Shown in pieces: positions 23,394-31,184 of a DNA stretch of 64,000 nt. The DNA comes from F1-120-MAGs118 sp013360535 (lineage in GTDB: Bacteria; Planctomycetota; UBA1135; GCA-002686595): positions 114,968 to 178,967 of the forward strand of contig JAPKHC010000014.1 of assembly GCA_026647215.1 (NCBI GenBank), in the 5' to 3' direction. Numbering within the stretch: position 1 is the first letter of the stretch; every line of letters begins with the position of its first letter. The position numbers and the translations under genes are program-made. The notes beneath the pieces were generated by a model, which was not told the DNA's origin, made no database searches, and saw only the letters and a program-made list of their open reading frames with translations.

Positions 23394-25238
23394 GTGCAAG
23401 GCTCCGACTCCCTCGCTTCCTTTGAATCGGCCACACGGCCGCGCGGCTCGTCCACGATCGCGCGGCGCCGCGCCTGGACGCTCGTCGCCGTCCACCTCGC
23501 GATGGTGGCGCACTACGTCCACTGGAAGCTCGTCGGCCGCACCCTCGCGCCGCTCGAGCTGAACGAGGCCGTCTACACCGCGGCCGAAGGTGTCGTCACC
23601 GCCGGTTTCGTGCTGCTCGCCGTACTCGTGCTGGCGAGCGCCGTGTTCGGGCGCTTCTTCTGCTCCTGGGGTTGCCATGTCCTCGCGCTGCAGGACCTGT
23701 GCGCGCATTGGCTCGAGCGCGTCGGGATCCGCCCGCGCCCGCTGCGTTCGCGCGTGCTCTTCGCGATTCCGTTCCTCGTCGCGGCCTACATGTTCGTCTG
23801 GCCGCTCGCGTACCGTGCGTGGCTCGGGCTCGACGTCGAGCTTCACCAACGTCCCGCCGGAACGGCGTGGTCCTCGTTCCTAACGGATGACTTCACTCGC
23901 AACCTGCCGAGCTGGCCAGTCGCGCTCGCGACGCTCGCGACCTGCGGCTTCGCGAGCGTGCTCTGGCTCGGCTCCCGCGCCTTCTGCAGCCATGCCTGCC
24001 CCTACGGTGCGCTGTTCTCGCTCGCCGATCGTGCCGCGCCCGGACGCATCGTCGCGCGCGGCGACTGCAGCGACTGCGGGGCTTGCACGGCCGCCTGCCA
24101 GAGCCACATCCGCGTGCACCTCGAGCTCACGCGTTTCGGCACGGTCGTCGACCCGGCCTGCCTGCGGGACCTCGATTGCGTCGCTGCCTGTCCGGATGGG
24201 CGCGTGCGCTTCGGGTTCGTTCGTCCGCCGTTGCTGAAGGGACTGACCGTCTGGCACGGCCTCGATCGCAAGTGGGATGCGAGCTGGGGGGAGGAAGCGC
24301 TGCTTCTCGCCGTCGTGTCCGTCGGGGTGTTCTCGTTGCGCGGCCTGTTCGATGTTCTGCCGCTGCTCCTGACCGTGATCGTGAGCGTGATGCTGGCCTT
24401 CGCGGTGTTCCAGTCCACTCGCTTCCTGCGCGGGAAGCGCCTGCGCGCGCTGGGCCGGGAACTGCGGAATGAGCGCGGCGTCACGGGCGCCGGTCGCGTG
24501 TGGGTCGTCGCGAGCAGCGTCCTGCTGCTCGCTGTCTGCGAGAACGCGGTCGTGCGGGCTGCGGAGCTGCTCGCAGGCTCGAGACTGGCGTCGGCGCAGG
24601 CGACCAACGAGCGAGGCGGATCGGCGAGGCTCGCCTCATCGGCGCTCCGCCTCTACAGGTTCGTGGAGCGTCTCTCGGTCGATCCACCGGCGGACCTGCG
24701 CGAGCGCGTCGAGCTCGCTTCAGCGCTCACGCGAGCGGAGGCGATCGAACCGCAGTTCCCGACACCGGCCGAGTTCGCCTCGAGTCTCGCCCGGATCGAG
24801 CAGCTCGCCGGAATCGGGCGCATCGCCGATGCACTGGAGCTCGCAAACGCGCTGGCGACACGCTTCAGCCACAGCGCCATCGCGCACTACCAGCACGGGG
24901 TGCTGCTCGCCGCGAGCGGGCGGGAAGCGGAGGCGCTGGCGGCCTTCGAGCGCTCGGTCGCGCTGGCCCCCGATGATGTCGATGCTCAGAACAACCTCGG
25001 CTTCCTGCTGATGCGGATGGGGCGCGCTCCCGAGGCCGAAGAACCCCTTCGACGGGCCGCGGAGCTCGGTCCGCTCCACGCCGCGGCGCGCTTCAACCGT
25101 GGTGCGTGGCTCCTACTCGAAGGACGTGCATCGGAGGCGTTGCCGCACTTGCGCGCAGCGAGCGAACTCGACGCGCGATACGGCCCGATCGTCGACGATT
25201 TGCTCGCCACACCGACCCCCACGACACCCCGGCGCTGA
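23394..25238 (+). CDS. polyferredoxin-type membrane protein with TPR tail
   Basis: A 614-residue protein starting at GTG, six bases after moaA. The N-terminal 350 residues resemble NapH/NosR/RdxB membrane ferredoxins: transmembrane helices near 28-48, 65-85 and 120-140, paired FFCSWGC near 89 and FCSHACPYGALFSLADR near 198, then ferredoxin cysteines CSDCGACTAACQS near 224 and DLDCVAACPDGR near 262. Another helix pair lies near 310-345 and one near 370. Residues about 460-610 form tetratricopeptide repeats (ALAAFERSVALAPDDVDAQNNLG is one). It could move electrons across the membrane to periplasmic acceptors. The ferredoxin-TPR fusion is unusual. Downstream is the cytochrome-cupredoxin gene. 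Confidence 0.85.
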   Translation: MQGSDSLASFESATRPRGSSTIARRRAWTLVAVHLAMVAHYVHWKLVGRTLAPLELNEAVYTAAEGVVTAGFVLLAVLVLASAVFGRFFCSWGCHVLALQDLCAHWLERVGIRPRPLRSRVLFAIPFLVAAYMFVWPLAYRAWLGLDVELHQRPAGTAWSSFLTDDFTRNLPSWPVALATLATCGFASVLWLGSRAFCSHACPYGALFSLADRAAPGRIVARGDCSDCGACTAACQSHIRVHLELTRFGTVVDPACLRDLDCVAACPDGRVRFGFVRPPLLKGLTVWHGLDRKWDASWGEEALLLAVVSVGVFSLRGLFDVLPLLLTVIVSVMLAFAVFQSTRFLRGKRLRALGRELRNERGVTGAGRVWVVASSVLLLAVCENAVVRAAELLAGSRLASAQATNERGGSARLASSALRLYRFVERLSVDPPADLRERVELASALTRAEAIEPQFPTPAEFASSLARIEQLAGIGRIADALELANALATRFSHSAIAHYQHGVLLAASGREAEALAAFERSVALAPDDVDAQNNLGFLLMRMGRAPEAEEPLRRAAELGPLHAAARFNRGAWLLLEGRASEALPHLRAASELDARYGPIVDDLLATPTPTTPRR

Positions 25239-25255
25239 GGGCGCGCTTCGCCGCC

Positions 25256-25269
25256 TTGATTCTCGTCAA
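25256..25269 (+). promoter_or_regulatory. DNR/FNR-type box upstream of the cytochrome-cupredoxin gene
   Basis: TTGAT-TCTC-GTCAA, 14 bp, in the 112-bp gap after the polyferredoxin stop, centred about 88 bp before the ATG at 25351. It has the same half-sites and 4-bp spacer as the boxes at 12271 and 22295. Confidence 0.6.
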
Positions 25270-25350
25270 GACGCGTTCGCGCGACGTGGATCAGACTCGA
25301 ACTTGCGACGCTCCCGAAGTGGGTTCTTCGCAAGGCCCAGGAGTCAGTCC

Positions 25351-27150
25351 ATGTCGCCCACGCGCACCTGCATCGCCCTGATCGCGCTCGCCCTGCTTCC
25401 CGTCACGGCCACCGCACAGACACCACGTTCTCCGGCGAAGCTGTTCGCGGCCGCGTGCGCGACCTGCCACGGCGCCGATGGCCGCGGCGGACCGAGCTGG
25501 ACCGACACGGGATCCTGGGCACCCCCGATCGCGTATGGCCTCACATCGTCGCAAACCGCCGTCGAGGAACATGTTCGCTGGCAAGTCCGCAACGGGGCCT
25601 ACCTCGTCGGCGGATTCGACTTCCGCATGCCGGCCTTCGGGCTGGAGGTGATCAGCGACGTCGAGCTCGACCAGCTCGTTCAGTGGCTGGTCTACGCGCC
25701 GCCCGTCGGCGCCGCGCACCCGCAGCTCGGCGTGCCGGCTCCGCCGGTCCCACAGGGCCGGGCGATCGTGCTCGAGATCCTCGACGAGGCTCCTTGGTAT
25801 CGCGACGACGGGAGCGATACGCGCGACATGGACATGGACACTCGCCGCGTCGTTCTCTCGCCGGGCGAGTACGTGAAGGTCTACAACCGCGGCAAGACAT
25901 GGCACACCGTCTCGAACTCCGCGCTGGGCGTCGACACGGGCTTCATCGGCTACTCGAACAACATCCCCGGACAGGACGTCGGCTACTACTACCTCGAAGC
26001 GACCGACCTCGCCGACGGCGACCAGCGCTACTACTGCGCGCTGCACCCCTACATGCAGGTGCAGATCGTGACGGCGGCACACATGCCGATGGGGCTGACG
26101 CACGTGAGCAAGCTGCCGCTGCCCCCGCCGCGCCTGAAGGGCCTTGGCGAACTGTGGGTGGGCCTGCAGACCTTCGCGTACGCTGGCGCGCCCAACGGAG
26201 CCGTCGACGTGTTCGACGCTCAGGACTGGAGTCGCACGCACGTCCCGCACGTCGGCAACAACCCTCACAATGGCTGGAGCGGCAAGTCGCGGGACTGGAA
26301 CGGCCTGCTGCGCGACGTCGTGGTCTTCTCGAACTGGCACGACGTCACGGCCACTGTGCTGGATGCCAGCACGAAACAGGTGATCGGCGACATCCCGATG
26401 GGAGCTGCGACGGCGCACGTGATGACCGCGCCCCGCAATCCCTCCCCCACGACGGGCTCGGATCGCTGGTTCCTGACCGTGATGGGGAACAACCGAGTGC
26501 AGGAGTTCGATCCGCTGCTCGCGCTCCAGTGGGGCCGGCCCGACGTTCCCGCGCTCGGGCAGAGCTCCGGTGCTGGCGGCGCGCCCGCCTTCTCCCCGCA
26601 CGGCCTGTGGTTCCTCGACGACGGCGACCACTTCATGACCGCGAACACGCTCGGCGCGAGCGCGTCGCTCTACTCCATCTCACGTCCTTGGACCGATCCC
26701 GACGGGCGCTGGGGCGTTGGCGCCGAGGTCGCGCGCATCCCGACGGCTGGTCGCTCGCCCCTCGCCGCGGGCATCGTCAACACGGGCTCACCGGGGTCGA
26801 CCGCGTACGTGGGCTTCACGAACAACGCCGGCTCCGACGACGTCAGCGTGTACTCGATCGACGCCACCGCAGGCTCGGAGAGCCTCGTCCGCACTCCGGT
26901 CGCGGCTCCATTGGGCAATGCGGCCGGCAATCTCGCCCTGAGCGACGTCACGGCGACACCCGTGCGCTGGGCCCACATGCCAATCCAGGCGATCGTGAGT
27001 CCGCCGGACGCCAATAGGCGTCCTTCAACGTCTCGATCGTGCCGCTCGATGCCGCGGGTCAACCGACGGGTGTCTACACGTTCCCCGCCGGGCTCGGCTG
27101 TCACGGCGTCGCGTTCGGTCGCAAGGCGACGATCGAGCCGGGCCGCTTGA
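25351..27150 (+). CDS. cytochrome c-cupredoxin-beta propeller protein, frameshifted near its 3' end
   Basis: A secreted three-domain redox protein. Residues 1-24 are a signal peptide. A cytochrome c domain has CATCH near residue 37. A cupredoxin domain (about 130-250) has a type 1 copper pattern with His in KTWHTVSNS and the C-x2-H-x2-M loop YYCALHPYMQVQ. The rest (about 270 onward) reads as a YVTN/WD-like beta propeller. At 27016-27018 the true frame is lost: GACGCCAATAGG... then continues out of frame as ASFNVSIVPLDAAGQPTG. This frame reads 45 wrong codons to a stop at 27150, while the real C-terminus continues at 27018-27557. The cause may be a mutation or a one-base sequencing error. Its place beside the molybdoenzyme operon suggests an electron carrier or a nitrogen-oxide enzyme. 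Confidence 0.8.
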   Translation: MSPTRTCIALIALALLPVTATAQTPRSPAKLFAAACATCHGADGRGGPSWTDTGSWAPPIAYGLTSSQTAVEEHVRWQVRNGAYLVGGFDFRMPAFGLEVISDVELDQLVQWLVYAPPVGAAHPQLGVPAPPVPQGRAIVLEILDEAPWYRDDGSDTRDMDMDTRRVVLSPGEYVKVYNRGKTWHTVSNSALGVDTGFIGYSNNIPGQDVGYYYLEATDLADGDQRYYCALHPYMQVQIVTAAHMPMGLTHVSKLPLPPPRLKGLGELWVGLQTFAYAGAPNGAVDVFDAQDWSRTHVPHVGNNPHNGWSGKSRDWNGLLRDVVVFSNWHDVTATVLDASTKQVIGDIPMGAATAHVMTAPRNPSPTTGSDRWFLTVMGNNRVQEFDPLLALQWGRPDVPALGQSSGAGGAPAFSPHGLWFLDDGDHFMTANTLGASASLYSISRPWTDPDGRWGVGAEVARIPTAGRSPLAAGIVNTGSPGSTAYVGFTNNAGSDDVSVYSIDATAGSESLVRTPVAAPLGNAAGNLALSDVTATPVRWAHMPIQAIVSPPDANRRPSTSRSCRSMPRVNRRVSTRSPPGSAVTASRSVARRRSSRAA

Positions 27151-27557
27151 GCTACTTCGCCTACGTCACCAACACCTTCGAGAACTACGTCGGCGTGTAC
27201 GACCTCGAACGCCTCGAGCGACTCCTGCGGCTCGAAGCTGTGGGTGCGGCTCCGCTCGCTTTCCGCCCCGGCGGCGCAACCGAGCGAGTCCTCGTCGAAG
27301 GCCACGCGGCGCTCGCGCTCACTGGACAAGCCAGCGCCATCGTTCCGCTCACGACGTTCTCACCCGACGCCCGCGGCCTCGTTCACGTTGGCGACTTGCC
27401 CCTCACCCTGCCGGGAACTCCCGGACCCCGCTGCTACTTGCAGGAACACGTCTGGGTCGACGTGCCCGGCTGGGGGATGACCCACCTCGACCTCGACCTC
27501 AAGACCGACACGGGGGCGATGGGCCTGTTCGTCCGCCAGCATCCACTTCCCTGGTGA
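27018..27557 (+). pseudogene. displaced 3' portion of the cytochrome-cupredoxin-propeller gene
   Basis: This frame continues the propeller domain of the gene at 25351 without a gap in sense: ASFNVSIVPLDAAGQPTGVY, GLGCHGVAFGRK, LSYFAYVTNTFENYVGVYDL and a final YLQEHVWVDVPGWGMTHLDLDLK, ending in LPW. GLGCHGVAFGRKA and the LSYFAYVTNTF segment look like propeller blade strands. There is no start codon with a ribosome binding site at the beginning; the first ATG is at 27039. If the shift at 27017 is corrected by one base, the full protein has about 735 residues. Confidence 0.75.
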
Positions 27558-27565
27558 GGCGCACG

Positions 27566-28162
27566 TCACGCCAGCGCCGCGACCACGATTCCCCACAGCG
27601 CGCTCCAGGCCGCTTCGCGCAGGCCGCGAGCGCGCAGGGTCATTCGGTCCCAGGCCGCGTCGGCGTGCAGAGTGCGGGCGACGAGCAGGCTGCGCCAGCA
27701 GGCGAAGAGCCACAGGGCGAGGAACAGCGTGAGCGCGTGCGTGGGAGTGGCGCCGAGCGCGAGCGCGGCACCGGAGGCGGCGAGCGTGAACGGCGCGAGG
27801 CTCGCGGCGAGGGTGAGCGGATCGAGGATGCCGCGCCGGCGCGCGAGTGCGAGACCGAGGCCTCCACAGGCCGCAGCAGCGACGAGTGCGACGAGGAAGG
27901 AGCTCGGAGCGCCGAGCGCGAGCGCTGCCGCTGTCGACAGGCCCGTGAGAACCAGCCCGAGCGACGCACGCTTGCGGTGGCGCGAGATTCCGGCGGAAAC
28001 GGCCGCGAGCGCGAGGAAACCTCCCGCGAAGGCCGTGCCCGCGAGCAGGCCGAGCTCGACGAAGCCACGCTCGACCGACAGGGTGCCGACGGCCGTCGAC
28101 ACGCACAGCGTGATCCACGCTCCGTGCGAGCGCAGCGGGTCCGGCATTCCGGTGCGGTCCAT
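27566..28162 (-). CDS. YwiC-like membrane protein
   Basis: A 198-residue integral membrane protein with about six transmembrane segments. The N-terminal RSHGAWITL matches the HGAW signature of the YwiC-like family. In Bacillus a member of that family lies beside the nitrate reductase and narK genes. The remaining sequence is Ala/Leu-rich helix with few polar residues (LVALVAAAACGGLGLALARRR is one loop). The family biochemistry is unknown. It is convergent with the propeller fragment, only 8 bp apart, and closes the respiratory island. The identification rests on one motif and topology, so it is moderate. Confidence 0.6.
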   Translation of the reverse strand: MDRTGMPDPLRSHGAWITLCVSTAVGTLSVERGFVELGLLAGTAFAGGFLALAAVSAGISRHRKRASLGLVLTGLSTAAALALGAPSSFLVALVAAAACGGLGLALARRRGILDPLTLAASLAPFTLAASGAALALGATPTHALTLFLALWLFACWRSLLVARTLHADAAWDRMTLRARGLREAAWSALWGIVVAALA

Positions 28163-28260
28163 GCTCTCCGCACGCTACGGCGCGAGCTCGGCGCGCCGCA
28201 GCGGGCCAGACTGCGCAGCGCGCCGTGGAGTCGGGAGGCGGAGCTCCTCCGCGGTCGCCC

Positions 28261-30126
28261 TCACGGGCACCACTGGAAGCGCAGGCCGGGCGAGAAGTTG
28301 CTGCCCGTCGGCGCCGCAGGGTCGCGGTACCACACTTGCGTCCAGACCACGTCTCCGGGCGCGAACGGAACGCCGAGCGCCCACGGTCGGCTGGTGCGCC
28401 ACTCGTGGAAGTCGAAGGCGAGCGAGCCGTCGCAGGCGCCGGAGGTTCCGCCGGTCGAGCGCGGGTCCGTGCGCTGCACCGGCGCTCCGACGCAGCGTGT
28501 CGTCGTGCCCCACGGCTGCTCGACGCCGCAGCTCGTGCCGTAGAGCACGAGCGCGTTGCGCTGGCCGGGCAGGTCGGTCGCGCGGATCAGGAAACCCTGC
28601 GATTGCGCGAGGCTCGTGCTGCCGAGGCCCACGATCGTCGGCTGGCAGCCCTCGGACGACGGCCCCGCGGGGCAGGCGCCGATCGGCACCGGCGGCAGGC
28701 ATTCGGTGCGCAGGAACGGGAAGGCGCCCATGTCGACGCGCGTGCCGTCGGGGTCCTGCGCGAGCGGATCGCCCCGATCGATGCACGGAGAGTGCAGCTG
28801 CAAGTGAAAGTCGCCGCCGGGTGCATCCCAGAAGAGCGGATTGGCGTCGAGGTTGCCCACGCCGGGGAAACCGCCACCGATGTTGGAGTACTGCACGCTG
28901 CAGCTCGGATCGACGTCGCCGCCAGCGTTGTCGCGCACGATCGAGTTCGTGATCGTGGCCCCCAGCGCACCGACTCCACCGCTCTCGACCACCACGCAGC
29001 GGTCGAGCGTCGTCCCGAACACGCCCCCGCCGATGTCCGCCCCGTTGCCGCGGAACACGGTGCGCAGCGCGCTCCCGCCCCACGCGCCGCCGCCACAGCC
29101 AGGAGGCCCACCCGCTGACGCGAAGATGGAGTTGCCCTCGACGCGGCAGTCCTCGAGCGTGCAGGACAGCAACCCACCGCCGCGGCCGGGTCCCTCCCAC
29201 GGGTTCGCGGCGTTGCCGCGGACCAGACATTCGCGCAGCACGCTGTTGCGCGCCCCGCCGGCCGAGAAGTCCGCGTAGTTCTGGAAGAGCGTGCAGCGCA
29301 GCAGCGTCGAGCTGTCCGCCCCACCGGCCCAAGCGTCGGAGGCGTCGCAGGAGCGCGCCGCGTTCTGCCGGATCGTGCAATCGACCGCGTAGCAGCCGCT
29401 GATGCCGGCGCCATAGGCCGAGGTGTTGCGCTCGATGGTGCAGTGATCGAGCGAGACCCCCAGTGCTCCGCCGCCGTAGGTCGTGGTCCGGTTCTCGCGG
29501 ATCGTCGAGTAGGCGACCCAGAACTGCGACGAGTGACCCAAGACTCCGCCCCCCCAGTCCTCGACGTTGCAGAAGGACGGATCCGCGTAGCCACCGTTGG
29601 ACTCGATCAAGCTCGAGTGCATCACGCCGACCGCGTTGACCGCCGCGACGCCGTCCCCGCGCGCCGCGTAGTTGCCGCGCACGATGCAGTTCGCGACGAC
29701 GGCGTAGCCCGAGCCCTCGATCAGGATGCCGCCGCCGCAGGGCACCCAGAGGCCGGGCACGAAGCCTCCGGAGCCGTTCTCGAGCGTGAAACCGTCGAGC
29801 ACGGGCGAGCCGGCGCGCAAGTGCGCGACGGGGCCGTCTTGCGCGCCGCGCAGCTTCGTCGACTCCGGGCCCGCGAGACCGAGGACCGCGATCGACTTCG
29901 ACTCGAAGTCGATCGACTCGAAGTAGGTGCCGGGATGCACGCGCACCTCGTCGCCATGCGCTGCCGCGTCGATGCCCTGCTGCACCGTGCGGAAGGGACT
30001 GGCGGAGGAGCCGTCGCCGCCCCAAGGCGCGCTCGCATCGACCCACCACGTGTCGGCTGCGGCCAGCGAACTCGATCCGACGAAGGCCAACGCAAGTCCG
30101 AGCGGACGAAGGAACGACCGTGCCAT
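28261..30126 (-). CDS. secreted right-handed beta-helix protein with planctomycete-type C-terminal module
   Basis: A 621-residue exported protein. A signal peptide ends near LAAA (residue 23). TWWVDASAPWGGDGSSASPF and TVQQGIDAAAHGDEVRVHPGTY are the opening of the DUF1565/pectate-lyase-like fold. Repeats with strands such as DCTIRQNAARSC, RTVFRGNGADIGGG and TITNSIVRDNAGG continue to about residue 430, then SPCIDRGDP (choice-of-anchor Q) appears. The last 130 residues form a Cys-rich module ending NFSPGLRFQWCP, related to that at the end of 58097-59653. Such proteins are usually surface polymers or polysaccharide-binding factors; no catalytic residues can be pointed to. Confidence 0.8.
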   Translation of the reverse strand: MARSFLRPLGLALAFVGSSSLAAADTWWVDASAPWGGDGSSASPFRTVQQGIDAAAHGDEVRVHPGTYFESIDFESKSIAVLGLAGPESTKLRGAQDGPVAHLRAGSPVLDGFTLENGSGGFVPGLWVPCGGGILIEGSGYAVVANCIVRGNYAARGDGVAAVNAVGVMHSSLIESNGGYADPSFCNVEDWGGGVLGHSSQFWVAYSTIRENRTTTYGGGALGVSLDHCTIERNTSAYGAGISGCYAVDCTIRQNAARSCDASDAWAGGADSSTLLRCTLFQNYADFSAGGARNSVLRECLVRGNAANPWEGPGRGGGLLSCTLEDCRVEGNSIFASAGGPPGCGGGAWGGSALRTVFRGNGADIGGGVFGTTLDRCVVVESGGVGALGATITNSIVRDNAGGDVDPSCSVQYSNIGGGFPGVGNLDANPLFWDAPGGDFHLQLHSPCIDRGDPLAQDPDGTRVDMGAFPFLRTECLPPVPIGACPAGPSSEGCQPTIVGLGSTSLAQSQGFLIRATDLPGQRNALVLYGTSCGVEQPWGTTTRCVGAPVQRTDPRSTGGTSGACDGSLAFDFHEWRTSRPWALGVPFAPGDVVWTQVWYRDPAAPTGSNFSPGLRFQWCP

Positions 30127-30218
30127 CGAACACCTCCGCGCGGATCGTCGACCCGGGAGGCGCGCTCCCCCAGCGGGGCGCTGTGGGTAGCCGGGAGTGC
30201 CCTCGCGTTCGCCGCGTG

Positions 30219-31130
30219 CTAACGCACCCAGGCGAGCCAGACGCGCTCGAGGGCGGCGAGGTCGACGCCGGTGAGCGCGAGCTTGGTCGCGAGCTCGGGG
30301 TCGTGCGAGCTCTTCCACTCGGCCCAATAGAGGCGCGGGATGTCGCTCCAACGCGGCTGGAAGCCGTCGGTCTTCGCGCCCAGCCGCAGGAACTCGTGCA
30401 ACGAGCCGCCTTGCGCCCAGACGTCGAGGCCATCGATCCCAAGCTCGTTGTGGCCGTTGAACTCGCGCGAGTCGTAGCGGAAGAGCTGCGCGAATGGGAC
30501 GAAGTTCTCGGAGAACGGCTTCGTCATCTCGCGCAGGCGCTCGACCAGATCCTCGCGCGGTGCGAACGCGAGCTTCTTCGCTTTCAGCGTGTAACCCGAG
30601 TAGTGCATCTGCAGGCCGTTGAGGAACCACGGCGCGTGACCGCCGGGACCGCCGCGCAGGTCGATGTACTCCGCGACGACGACGCTCTGCAGCGCGCGCT
30701 CGACGACGCGCTTGCCGTGGGTCGTGTCGGTGACGTACAGGTGCAGCGAGGCATCGCTCGTGCGCCAGAACGCGCTGTCGACGCCGTTGCCGCCGGCGGC
30801 GTGGTAGCTGGCCTCGGCAGAGTAGAGGTAGAGCGTGCTCCGGGTGCGCTCCCACTTCGTGTCGGGCTTGGGCGGGTCGAGGTCGCGCTCGACCTGCCGC
30901 AGCAAGAGCGACGCGCGCTCGGCAAGCTCGCGCGCGGGCTTCGCGTCGGCGAAGTCGCGCAAGACGAAGTAGTCCGGCGTGAGCTCGAGCTTCCAGCCGG
31001 TCTGGGTCGCGACGAAGGCCTCGAGCCGCTGCTCGCGCGCCTGCGGCGTCTCCTTGCGCAGGTCCACGGGCGCCTGAAGCCCCGCGAGGGCCGGAAGGAG
31101 CGCGAGCAGGGCCAACGCGGGACGTCGCAT
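30219..31130 (-). CDS. secreted protein resembling an inactive peptidase MA-like domain
   Basis: A 303-residue protein with a signal peptide (residues 1-18, LLALLPALAGLQA). The middle segment VVERALQSVVVAEYIDLRGG, then APWFLNGLQMHYSGYTLKA, follows the outline of peptidase MA-like gluzincins. There a HExxH helix is followed by W-x-x-E-G-L-A-x-Y. Here the HExxH histidines are missing (LQSVVVAEY) and the Glu of the second motif is Asn, so I expect no protease activity. It is the last gene on this strand before a 92-bp gap. The function is unknown. Confidence 0.6.
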   Translation of the reverse strand: MRRPALALLALLPALAGLQAPVDLRKETPQAREQRLEAFVATQTGWKLELTPDYFVLRDFADAKPARELAERASLLLRQVERDLDPPKPDTKWERTRSTLYLYSAEASYHAAGGNGVDSAFWRTSDASLHLYVTDTTHGKRVVERALQSVVVAEYIDLRGGPGGHAPWFLNGLQMHYSGYTLKAKKLAFAPREDLVERLREMTKPFSENFVPFAQLFRYDSREFNGHNELGIDGLDVWAQGGSLHEFLRLGAKTDGFQPRWSDIPRLYWAEWKSSHDPELATKLALTGVDLAALERVWLAWVR

Positions 31131-31184
31131 GACGCGACTAGCCTACGCTGCGCAGGCGGTCACAGGCGCGGTGGCCCGGCTCGG

